DNA from: Sarocladium kiliense
Lineage: Eukaryota; Ascomycota; Sordariomycetes; Hypocreales; Sarocladiaceae
DNA: 64,000 bases
Reading direction: 5' to 3'
Assembly (NCBI GenBank): GCA_030734395.1
Contig: JAUZTG010000016.1
Span: forward strand, 2,108,001 to 2,172,000
In this document: positions 32,915-42,443 of the stretch, piece after piece
Layout: every line of letters begins with the position of its first letter
How positions within the stretch are numbered: position 1 is the stretch's first letter
Notes under the pieces: generated by a model
What the model was told of the DNA's origin: nothing
Databases searched by the model: none
The model's input: the letters and a program-made list of their open reading frames with translations, nothing else
Program-made: the position numbers and the translations under genes

Positions 32915-35457
32915 ATGGCCATTACGATGCCTCCCAAGGCCTCCACCAAAAGAGTCAGTCAGGGTCGGGTTGGTCGCCCAGCGCAGAAGTCAGCGACGTG
33001 CAAGACATGTTCTGCTTGCCGGCAAAAGAAAGTCAAGTGCAGTGGCGGTCGGCCAAGATGCGACGAATGTGTCTCACACGACACTGAGTGTCTATACCCT
33101 CGGGATGCGAGACGTGAGCCACGGCCATCTCGTGCCCGTCTGCAGACCTTGGAAGCGACAATGTCTGCGATGCTGGAGCACATGAAGACATCCGGAATCT
33201 CAGCCCCCGGGCTGGAAGATGCTCTGAGGGCGGGCACGGCAGACCTTGCTTGCGAACTCCGCCATGACCAAGCTGAGGATGAAGGCATGCGTATCGCTAC
33301 ACCCGAGTCAACTCCTTCAGTCCATCTGCCAACCCCAACGGCATCATCTATAACCTTCAGTGAGATGCCTAGGGCCTATGGCGAATCACCCAGCACTATC
33401 GGCTATGTATCGACTTGCAACACCCGCGTCATGCAACCTGATGGACGCGAGAACGGCCATTCCACTTCGTTGGGACACATAGATACCGAAACAGAGGCAG
33501 CTTTCCGCTCTCCTCTTCCTGCTCACTCTCAACCAAAAGCACTGAATCATAGGGTTCAACGCGCTGCCGAGGAGAGCGAGCACCAACCCAATAGCCTTTC
33601 GCCGTGCGAAGCGCGAGTCGCGGGCGTCTTTCACGAACACGGCCGTGTGTCCTCTGTCCACGGCCTGTCTGGTATCATCAACCCGACCAGACGAGCATTA
33701 CACAAGGAGAATATCTCTAAAGTCTCGCGACGAGGGGAGGTAGCCGTGTCTAGTTCCAAGGCTCGCTTGATTAGCAACGCCATCCTGCAGAAGCAGCGGG
33801 AAAGCCGGTTGTTCCGCCAACCGCAGCTGCTCATCGATCTAGATGGTTGCGAGCCAGAACTGGCAAGACATCTCATCGATCTGCACTTTAATCGACATCA
33901 CTGCTCATATCTCATCACATACCGACCAGCTATCTTAGATAGTATTGCTACAGGAGGTCCCTGGGTCAACAAACTCCTTCTGAACAGCATATACTACAAC
34001 AGCTCTCTGTACAGTGATCGACTCCGCCTACGATCATCCCAGAGCGATCCGGAAAGTGTCGGGAGTCGCTTCTACGACCGCTTCTGCCAATTACTGGTGG
34101 AAGCAATGGGAAAGCCAAGCATTCCATCTGCTGTTGCTCTTCTCCTCACCAGTGCTACCCTCGTAGCGCAAGGAAAGGTCAGCGCCGGGTGGACTCTATC
34201 CGGGACAGCTTACAGGATGATCATCGATCTTGGGTGCCACATGATGCTCGCCGTTGACTACCAAGAGGTTGGATCCCAGAGTAGCGCGCAGATGCTTCAG
34301 AAAGACATCGACTACGAGATGCGGAAAAGACTTTACTGGGGTGCCTACACGACTGATGTAACCCAGTCTCTGTTCCTGGGTCGCCAATGTAGCTTCGCAA
34401 CAACAGAGGCTAGAGTCCCACTTCAGCTACTTGACACCTTCGAAGAGCTGGAAGAGTGGAAGCCGTATGTTGATCCGACTGAGACAGGACAGCTTCAGCC
34501 CCCTTACAACCCACAACCTACATATGCCATCTCCAACTTCACATCATGCGTCAAACTCATGCAGATCGGCGCCCTCGTCAGCGATCTCTACGGTATAAGC
34601 ACAGTGGGATATCGAACTGAGGTGGTGCTTGAGAAAAAGAACAACATCGAAACACAACTTGAGAATTGGGTTCGATCACAACCTGAACATCTCGTCTTTG
34701 ATCCTGATGGCGATAACATCCCCCCACCACATCAAGTCACCCCTTAGTACGTTCAACTCGGAGCCCCCGCCTGTTCACTCAATACTGACCGATTCTTCGC
34801 AGTACCACATTCCATACGTTGCGCATACTGCTTTATCGCGCCTTCATGGAAGAAGGCCATTTGCGACGGCATTCAGATCCTGAAGCGAAGCATCTTAGCG
34901 AGCAAGAATGCATCGCAAGTGCGCTTATGATTGAGAAACATGTCAGAGCTTATCGTCGAACATTCACCCTCAGAAGGGCGCCGTTCCAGCTTTCATATGC
35001 CATCTACTCCGCAGTTGCGATCATCCTCCCTCAGGAACGGCATGACCGTGGCCACTTCACAGACTTGATTGCTTTCTTCTGGACTTGTCTTGGTGAGCTA
35101 CAGCATGGATGTAATTCAGGTCTGAAGAAGCCTCTATCCGTTCTTCGAGATATGGCGCGCGAGTTTGAGCTCAGTGCTAAAGAGCGTGGACCTTCTATGA
35201 CCAACCAGCTTGACTTCAGCACCTTGGATGAAAGCTTCTTCCCACAACTGCCGCTCGCGACGCCGAGCGTGGATAATGATGTCTATTCGGCGGCACAGTA
35301 CCTTCACGAGATGAATGCGCAAAACCCTGTGGACTCATTTGACACGGGGACAGAAACGATGACGCCTGGCTTGATGAATTTCCTCAATGATCAGGAGTGG
35401 GACATCTCCCAAAATACGTTGTATGGTCTATTCGCACCGACGCAGTCATTTCAATAG
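32915..35457 (+). CDS. Zn2Cys6 transcription factor, NirA-like, with fungal_trans domain
   Basis: Two exons, 32915-34746 and 34803-35457 (828 aa; an in-frame ATG at 32927 would remove four residues). The donor GTACGT overlaps an in-frame TAG, and splicing replaces that stop with a Tyr codon (YTTFHTLRILLYRAF). The cluster cysteines are C32, C35, C42, C49, C52 and C59, preceded by a basic segment and followed by a short heptad-like helix (LQTLEATMSAMLEHM) suitable for dimerisation. A long low-complexity linker leads to the fungal_trans domain (PF04082) from about residue 300: LIDLHFNRHHCSYLITYRPAIL..., then GRQCSF. The gene sits in the middle of the nine-gene group and divergently from the monooxygenase, so it is the likely pathway regulator. 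The dyad symmetry of nearby CGGACAT sites fits a dimeric Zn2Cys6 protein. Confidence 0.92.
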
Positions 35458-35531
35458 TCTGCGAAGAAAAGAATTTGTGTAAATTATTGTGATTCTTCCT
35501 ATTTCTCTGACTTGACTGTGGTACTGCTCCT

Positions 35532-36191
35532 TCAAATGTCCTCAACCCTCCAAACCCGACGAATGTTCGGCTTTGCAGCATTCGCTCGGATGCGATACGT
35601 CCACTCCGTCTTGGTGCTTTTGTGCCAGATTGGCCCTCCAAGACCACTCTCCTCGTCGTAATAGTTGAAGCCGTAGAAATTGGCAGTCTCGATGTCGCCG
35701 TAGCTCTTCGCCAGACTATATCGGCGTGCAGCGTTCCAGCCTGGAACAATTGATAGACCAGGACCATGCTCTTCATTATACCAAGCATGATAATCTGATT
35801 CCTTATCCGGTCGAGGAGTTGAGCCGTTGATCACAATTTTGGAGCCGGTTACCAGATCGTGGGTGAGGGGGTGTGCTGTACTAGGAGCTTCCGTCGGCGA
35901 CGAGCCCTTGTCACGGCCGTTGACGAAGGCACAGACGACCCAAGAAACGTTGAGATCAGAATGCTTCTTTTGATCCGCTTCATATAGATCCGGTGATGAG
36001 ATCAAAGGGTTGATGTCACTCAATACATAGAGTGCCAGGCGTTCAGGCTTCTCCCCATCGTCGGCAACAGCAGTGTAGGTCTTCTGAACATTGGGACAAG
36101 GTGCAGTCGGTGCTAACTTTGCACGATCTGCCTCAGTCTCTTGAGGGTTTGCAAGGCGCAGAAGGACGCCTGGAACTTCTGGTGGAGGCAT
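35532..36191 (-). CDS. EthD-like dimeric alpha-beta-barrel protein
   Basis: Single exon, 219 aa, from the ATG at 36191, which opens PPPEVPGVLLRLANP; an upstream in-frame ATG adds an unlikely 22 residues. The C-terminal half contains DYHAWYNEEHGPGLSIVPGW...RRY, the signature W/Y-N-EEH segment of EthD/DUF4286-like ferredoxin folds. Relatives are small accessory enzymes in degradation or polyketide clusters, some cyclases or decarboxylases, many uncharacterised. The stop is only 74 bp from the regulator's stop (convergent), and the gene is head to head with the cyclase-fold gene across a promoter holding a perfect palindrome. A catalytic role cannot be assigned from sequence. Confidence 0.8.
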   Translation of the reverse strand: MPPPEVPGVLLRLANPQETEADRAKLAPTAPCPNVQKTYTAVADDGEKPERLALYVLSDINPLISSPDLYEADQKKHSDLNVSWVVCAFVNGRDKGSSPTEAPSTAHPLTHDLVTGSKIVINGSTPRPDKESDYHAWYNEEHGPGLSIVPGWNAARRYSLAKSYGDIETANFYGFNYYDEESGLGGPIWHKSTKTEWTYRIRANAAKPNIRRVWRVEDI

Positions 36192-36606
36192 ATTGAAGTT
36201 ATAGAATAGCCTCAGGTCGTGCGAGGTCGATGTAAGTGCAAGTTTGGAGTCCAGCAAGATAATGGCCTTGATGCAACTTCAACCGGAGTCAAACGTCGTT
36301 CTAAAGGTCTCGATTGTTGTTTTCGGCTTTCGATTGACATCTCATTCGACAAATGGTTGCCGACATTGGGTTGTTGGCTTCTTCCGTCCCGTGATACGAC
36401 ATGTCCGTGGCGCCGGACATGCTGTGCCGAGCCTCGTAGGCTGACCAGATGACCCAGATTAGACACCTCCACATTGTCACGTAACCAAGCTCATCGTTAT
36501 TGATTGACACGGAGTCGCTTCCACGAACATGTGGCTTAAAGAAAAATCGCCAGAGACTCCAGAAGTACCGTAGCGAAATCACAGATTCGGTTCCCTATTC
36601 AACGCC
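36192..36606. promoter_or_regulatory. Divergent promoter, EthD-like / cyclase-fold hydrolase
   Basis: 415 bp shared upstream region holding the dyad at 36400-36421. No other feature recognised. Confidence 0.5.
36400..36421. promoter_or_regulatory. Perfect palindrome CATGTCCG-N6-CGGACATG
   Basis: Two perfect 8-bp arms with a 6-nt spacer (TGGCGC). It lies 209 bp from the EthD-like ATG and 186 bp from the cyclase ATG, near the midpoint of the divergent promoter. Inverted CCG/CGG half-sites at fixed spacing are the classic binding form for dimeric Zn2Cys6 regulators. Confidence 0.65.
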
Positions 36607-37809
36607 ATGACGATGTCCAACCGAAGGAACCCTCTACCCGCACTTTCAGAGCTTCCCCTCCGAGAGGGCGATCCACCAAATTCAGCATGGGGCCTTTGGG
36701 ACGATGCGAAAGATGCTTCATTGGGTGCTCTTAACTACTTGACAGATGAGCTTGTGCTGAAGACCACAAAGGAGGAAGTGAAGACCGGTGTGAGGGTTGG
36801 ACTAGAGTACGTTGGACAACTTTATCCATCTCCTGACAGATGTTAACACGATCTGTTTTGCTTCACAGTTTGCCTCTGGACTTGTTTGATCCCCCTTTGC
36901 TGGGAAGAGCAGGATTCACACAGAAGGTCATCAACAAAGACCCGTTTGTTGTCAATGACGACGTTGTGAGTAGGCATGGTGACGATGACTTCGGCTTGTG
37001 GTAGTAACATGGTTAGATCTCGTTCAACACTCAATGCAGCTCGCAGTGGGATAGCCTTCGGCACTTTGCCTACCAGAAAGAGAAAACATTCTACAATGGG
37101 TAAGTCAGATATATACACAAGTTCATGTATGTGTGCTGATGAGAGGCTCAGCGCGACCCAGAATGATGTCCATGCTGCAGGCAGAACAGCCGTCAATGGC
37201 CTTCAACCCTGGACTGAGAGAGGTGTCGTAGGTCGGGGAGTCCTTATCGACTTCGCCTCCTACGCCGAGAAGAAAGGCCTGAATGTCTCACACTTCACCC
37301 CCCACGGCATCACGTTAGCTGAGGTTCTCGAGATCGCCAAAGAGCAGGGTGTTGAGTTTCACACTGGCGATATCCTGCTCCTGCGCACTGGCTACGCCGC
37401 GGCCTATAAGAAGCTGGACGACGAGAAACGCAAAGATGTCGCTAGCGTCAAGGAGTGGTGTGGGCTTGCTCAGAGCAGGGAGACCACAGAATGGCTATGG
37501 GAGAGACAGTTTGCCGCAGTCGCCAGTGATTCCCCCGGCTTCGAGGTCAGGCGTGAGTACTCATCATGGTGACGGAGCTTTTGTGAGGACAGTCACTGAC
37601 ATCTGAATATAGCGCCAACGGAGAAAGAGTGGCATCTCCATCCCATCTTGCTTGCAGGCTGGGGTACCCCCATTGGTGAGCTATTTGACCTGGACAGGCT
37701 GGCAGAGCTTTGTCGGAAGAATGGACGCTGGTCTTTTATGTTCACCTCCGCACCATTAAACTATACAGGTGCAGTTGCATCCCCGCCGAACGCTATCGCT
37801 ATCCTGTAG
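36607..37809 (+). CDS. Putative cyclase-family metal hydrolase (PF04199, kynurenine-formamidase fold)
   Basis: Five exons: 36607-36806, 36869-36965, 37017-37099, 37152-37552 and 37613-37809 (325 aa). Splicing restores the family run SFNTQCSSQWDSLRHFAYQ, then KTFYNG-ATQNDVHAAG. The metal-site region is QWDSLRHF, followed by GVVGRGVLIDFA, FHTGDILLLRTGY and the C-terminal LHPILLAGWGTPIGELFDLD segment. PF04199 enzymes hydrolyse amide, ester or lactone-like bonds with a divalent metal; the fungal branch is largely uncharacterised and is often found in degradation or secondary-metabolite loci. It pairs head to head with the EthD-like gene. A ring-opening or formamidase-like step is a reasonable but unproven role. 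Confidence 0.88.
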
Positions 37810-38018
37810 CGTTTATGTAGTAATGACACAAATACGATGGTCGAAAGGATGTTCTGATGGGCACTGTGATCAGTCATATCCTGTCGGCAGTGTAGTGATG
37901 TTCATACATCTAGGCACTCCGGGCATTTCTCCTGGTGCAGACTATAGCATACTTGTCAACCGGTTCACATACTCCCAGGGCTCGTTGAAATTACGTGGGA
38001 GGGCTCGCTTCAGTGTGT

Positions 38019-38835
38019 TTATCTACCAATGAAGCCAATACCAGACTCTACCCATGTCGTCCTTCGTCTATCTAAAGACAGCTGCCTAATGCCCTCCCAA
38101 TCTGCACGCGTGCCACTTTCACAGAACCCAGTCGAGGCTTCTCTATCTTTACAGAGCAAGAAGACATACAGCGAGTCCTCGTCAACCTCAGGCACTACGG
38201 TGCCATCTGGGCCAACCCTACCCAGTACCCAAAATGCCAAGACACCTTCGTCCTTCCACGCAACAGCCGCCATGTTTCTGAGACGCTCGAAGATCCGCTC
38301 TTTTTGTCCCTTTTCGGCCTTGAACTCTTCAGTAACGATGTATTGCGGCCTTGAGTCTGCTGACCTGACCGAAAACGTCTTGGGGGTTCCCTTGTTTATG
38401 AAGCCGATGCTCGTGGGATGCCAGAACTGGAGGTCGCTTGGCTTTCCAAGTAACCCCTCCTCGCCGACTGCCTTGCGGAAAGTCTTGTACTCATCACTGG
38501 CGCGGTGCTCTATGTGGCTTGCATCTTTGCTAGCGTAACTAAATGCCTTGTCAGTATATAGATGCACGGAAGCGGTTTGGGGCAAGGCCTCTCTACACCT
38601 CAAAGCCACGTAGCCAGTGGGACGGCACCGTGTCGTTATCTTCCGCACTCCGGAACCAAGCATAACCATGGCAGTTAGGCTCGGTGGCCGAAGTCACTGG
38701 AGCTATCTTCGAAATGTAATCGAGGAACTAAGAGGCGGTTAGTCAAGCGACTACGAGATCTTCGTGTGTGTTACTTGCCCTATCTCTCTTCTCCAAGCTG
38801 ACACATTGTGATAGCGGCGAGACGATATGCGTCAT
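38019..38835 (-). CDS. Antibiotic-biosynthesis-monooxygenase-like dimeric-barrel protein
   Basis: Three exons, 38835-38779, 38727-38597 and 38538-38019 (235 aa). Intron 1 (51 nt) uses a GC-AG boundary, GCAAGT...CTTAG with a GACTAAC branch; this is the only choice I found that keeps the frame and gives EKRDR-FLDYISKIAPVT. Intron 2 uses a GTAGAG donor and TTTAG acceptor with a CTGAC branch, giving RGFE-VYASKDASHIEHRASDEY. Residues 1-95 form an ABM-like ferredoxin fold (TEPNCHGYAWFRSAEDND). The C-terminal ~120 residues continue as a second barrel-like unit. Such proteins can be small oxygenases or accessory folds; the activity is unknown. It is head to head with the alpha/beta hydrolase gene. 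Confidence 0.78.
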
Positions 38836-39129
38836 TGTCAACACTAAGTCTGCAGTTGTTGATTGTAGAACATAGCAACATCTGCAGTGCAATGAAGGCG
38901 GCCTAGGCAGTATTTGGAGATGGATGCAACTGCTGCGCTCGCGTTGCACGCTTTGTGCCGCACCACTCGGTAGTCATTGTCCGTAGTGTCGCTCGGCCTC
39001 CTATTGGCGACGGTGTAAGCTCTGCGTTCCCTCAACAGCCCACCTAAAGCTGTGCGAAACCTAGCAAATCATCTGCAAGGTCGCAATTATTCTTCTCGTC
39101 TAGAGACCTTCTTTCACGGCCACTTCGAG
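38836..39129. promoter_or_regulatory. Divergent promoter, ABM-like / alpha/beta hydrolase
   Basis: 294 bp. Contains TTGTCCG at 38977-38983, one mismatch from ATGTCCG, continuing as TTGTCCG-N6-CGCTC, a partial version of the 36400 dyad. It lies 142 bp from the ABM-like ATG. Confidence 0.4.
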
Positions 39130-40275
39130 ATGGACTTCTCCGAATACGGCGTTCCAAGCCCTGAATGGCTTGCATTTGTAAAAGCCAACCCGGCCGCCGC
39201 GACAGACGGGTTCGCCGACAATGAACTAGGAAATGCATCGAACCTGCGCGAGAAGTCGAACAAGGCTCGTGGAACTGCTGGGGCAAAGCTCATAGCTGAG
39301 TCTGGATTGGGGGAGAAAGTCGCAATCACAACGATCCACATACCTTCCACAGGGAGCCATACCATCCCGCTGAGGATTTACAAACTAAGGGGAAGCACAG
39401 AGTCAAAAGGTGCTGTGATTTATTTCCATGGAGGAGGCTATCTTCTCGGTGACGAGACCTCAGACGACTATGTTTGCTGTCGCATGGCGAACGAAACGCA
39501 GCTGGTGGTTCTGAGTGTCATCTACCGCCACACGGATGAGCACAAGCATCCGGCGCAGGTCGATGATGCTTGGGATGCATATCAATACGTGCGCGACAAC
39601 CTAGACTCGCTAGAACCTGCCGCAAAGCGGTCTTTGGGAGTCCTGGGCATCTCTGCTGGTTGCACACTAGCAGCGAGTGTCGTCCTTCGTGAGCTGGAGC
39701 GCTCTCGAAGCGTACCTGGCTATCAACGGCTGATTGATGGTGTTGCTCTCGGCATACCATGGCTCATTCACATCGATAATTATCCATTCCACCTGTTCAA
39801 ATCACCTGAGGTGTCGGCCAAAGTTCAGAATAAAGAGACGCCCGTGATACCCTCACAGCGACTACAGCTATTCAGTGATCTGCTTGGAGCTGGAGACCCT
39901 AAGGACCGATTGCTGAACATTCCACTGCTTGAGAATTCGGAGTTGAAAGGGTGGCCGAAGACCGCGTTCCTGGTAGCTGGTGCAGACCCGTTGCGAGACG
40001 ACGGCCTCGTGTTTGCGAAGACGCTGGGGGATATGAAGTGAGTCCTTCCTGAAGTCTCATGTTGGAAGTTCCGGGCCTAACAAGTATTCACCATCAGCAT
40101 ACCTACAAAGGTCAACATCTATCCCGGACTACCACACGGCTTCAGGAGATGGGCTCAATTAGAATCGACAACCCACTTTGATGCTACCTTAATGAGCAGT
40201 CTCATCTGGATTGCAAGCGATGAGAAGGATGAAGCGCGGAAACATTCATGGGAGGTCTTTGCCCCAGGCACATAA
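39130..40275 (+). CDS. HSL-type alpha/beta hydrolase (esterase/lipase, PF07859)
   Basis: Two exons, 39130-40037 and 40098-40275 (361 aa), joined to give GDMKN-IPTKVNIYPGLPHGF. The oxyanion-hole motif HGGGY is at 100-104 and the nucleophile elbow GISAG at 173-177 (Ser175). The acid is in AGADPLRDD and the catalytic His in LPHGF. This is the complete hormone-sensitive-lipase-family triad. No signal peptide is present, so it is cytosolic. In a group with a Baeyer-Villiger enzyme, an esterase of this type commonly cleaves the ester or lactone made by the oxygenase. That role is inference. The start ATG at 39130 gives a normal N-terminus (DFSEYGVPSPEW). Confidence 0.92.
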
Positions 40276-40767
40276 GTCATGACTTGGATCACCAACTCTT
40301 TCTTGATGGAAAGAAAGGATACAAGACAAAGTACAAGTGGTTCCTGGAACTACGACAGGTGAGGGCTCCCGGTGGTGTTATCGAGGCTCGAACAGGACAT
40401 CGGATGGGTTGCAGGATGTTACTTCGCCGATCGCAAGACCTGTCATACGATCTGCAAGCAATCAAATAATTTAACTTCGCACGTTGAAAATTTATGCCAT
40501 TTTTTGTCTCCAATTCTATACCCTTCGCTGTGTTCTCTGAGCAGTGTTCGCTGGTGTCTTTCAGTATGAGAATATGAGCCAACCCTGAGGGTTACGACAA
40601 GTCTACCTTGCTGCGCGTCGCGACAAGCTTCACCTTTTCTTCCAGTAACTTTCCTCCCACCATTGCGCCAAACCCTCACCACCACATCTCCTCCCCGCCT
40701 CACATCCCGTGCCCCACTGTCACAATATGCAAACACACGGATTATAACAAACTCACGGCCATCTGCA
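40276..40767. other. Intergenic: cyclin promoter
   Basis: 492 bp. The last ~130 bases before the ATG are C/T/A-rich (CTCACC, CCTCCCC runs), typical of a fungal housekeeping 5' UTR. No gene recognised. Confidence 0.5.
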
Positions 40768-42287
40768 ATGGCTCCTACCGACCCTCCCTCTGCCTCCAAC
40801 GGCGCCGCATCCCCCCCTCCAGGCGCTCCTCGCATCGGCCCTCACCCCGGCTTCATCTCCTCCGCGAACCAGTACACCACCGAATCGCACATCCGGCGCA
40901 AACTCCGCGACAACGGCTGCGACCCAGCGCGAGAAGTGACGTACCGGCTACAGGGTGTCCAGCTCATCGATAATGTCAGGGAACACCTCCGACTGCCGGT
41001 GCGGACCTTCGACACGGCATGTGTCTATTTCCACAAGTTCCGGTTGAACTTTAGGGATGCAGAGTATAACTATCAGGATGCAGCGTTGGCGAGTTTGTTT
41101 GTGGCTTGTAAAGTCGAGGATACGATCAAGAAGTCTAGGGATATTCTGGCAGCAGCGTATAATGTGAAGAACCCGGACAAGCCTGTTGCGCCGGATGACA
41201 AGGTCAGTTGTACACGGGTGACCTATGGCTTTCTTTGTGACAGGATATACTGACTCTAGGCTTCCAGATCTTCGAGAATCCCGGAAAGATCATTATCGGT
41301 CTCGAGCGCCTCATCCTCGAAACCATCGGCTTCGACTTCCGAACAAGATACCCCCAAAAGCTCCTCGTCAAAATCCTCCGACGAGTCCTCCTCTCGTCCT
41401 CAAACTCGCACTCCGACGAACCCGCTCCTGACCCGGAAGCAGCACGCGCATACTTCTCTACCGCGTACGCTATGTCAATCGACCTGTACAAGACCTTCGC
41501 GCCCATCAAGCGCACCACTTTCGCTTTGGCTATGGCCGTCGCAGAGCTCACCGCGCGAACGTTGGGGGGTAATGCCCACATTCTCGAGCGGTTGCGGGCC
41601 ATGGCGACGGATAAGGCACGGCTTGAGCAGGTCAGGGACAGTGGGAGCGCGAATGGCGGTGGAATCAGCAAGCAACAGCAGTACTCTCGAGCAGCTGTTA
41701 CAGAGACGATGCTGGATCTTCTGGATCTTTATGTGCAGAACGGCCGTTCTACTAAGGTCGGGGTCATGTTCGACCAAAACCGCTTCATCGACATCAAGAT
41801 TCAAGTCAACAACTCCATCGAAGCGGATAACCACCCTCGTCATCTCCACCAATGTGCCCGCTGCGAAGACCCTAACTCCTCCACAAACAATAACACCGCC
41901 TCAACTACCGCCCTCCCTCTCACACCAGCATCAACCACCTCCCCAGCAACATCAACCTCCGAACCCGGTACAGTAAGAAGAACGACGAGGGGTCAGGACG
42001 GGACTGTAAGGTTCGTATTTGACCCGGAGATTGCGCAGGGTGAGAAGGATGCTGCGTCGAAGTACTTCAATGAGGAGTTTGAAGAGTATGAGGTAGAAGT
42101 GGATGAAGCGGTGCCGCCGCCGCCGAGGAGAGAGGATGAGATGGGCGGGAGAGGCGGAAGGGGTGGGAGGGGACGGGGGAGAGGTGGAGGGTTTCATAGA
42201 AATAGGGGGGATCATCGTTGGGGAGAGCCGTATGGGTTTGGAGGAAGAGGAGGCAGAGGTGGTGGAAGGGGAAGGTATTACCATTAG
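40768..42287 (+). CDS. CTDK-I-like cyclin (Ctk2 family) with RGG-rich C-terminus
   Basis: Two exons, 40768-41202 and 41268-42287 (484 aa). The cyclin box occupies about residues 45-290: VTYRLQGVQLIDNVREHL, TACVYFHKFRL, the helix DAALASLFVACKVEDTIKKSRDIL, and after splicing IFENPGKIIIGLERLILETIGFDF. This matches fungal Ctk2, the cyclin partner of the Ctk1 kinase that phosphorylates the RNA polymerase II C-terminal domain. Beyond the box lie an Asn/Thr/Ser-rich stretch, an acidic segment (NEEFEEYEVEVDE) and about 45 residues of repeated RGG/GRG, a motif linked to RNA binding and arginine methylation. I do not know how common such a tail is in Ctk2. Confidence 0.88.
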
Positions 42288-42443
42288 TGTAAGGCGGAAA
42301 TGCTCGATGATGGTGTAGAAAATCTTATTGATGGTTTCCGGTAATGACAGACAGAGCAGGTGTCGTCTTCCACATCTATCCATTGCCCATGCTCTCTATG
42401 ACCATCCCGGTCTCATCATACAACTTCATCGACAGCTGCGTCC

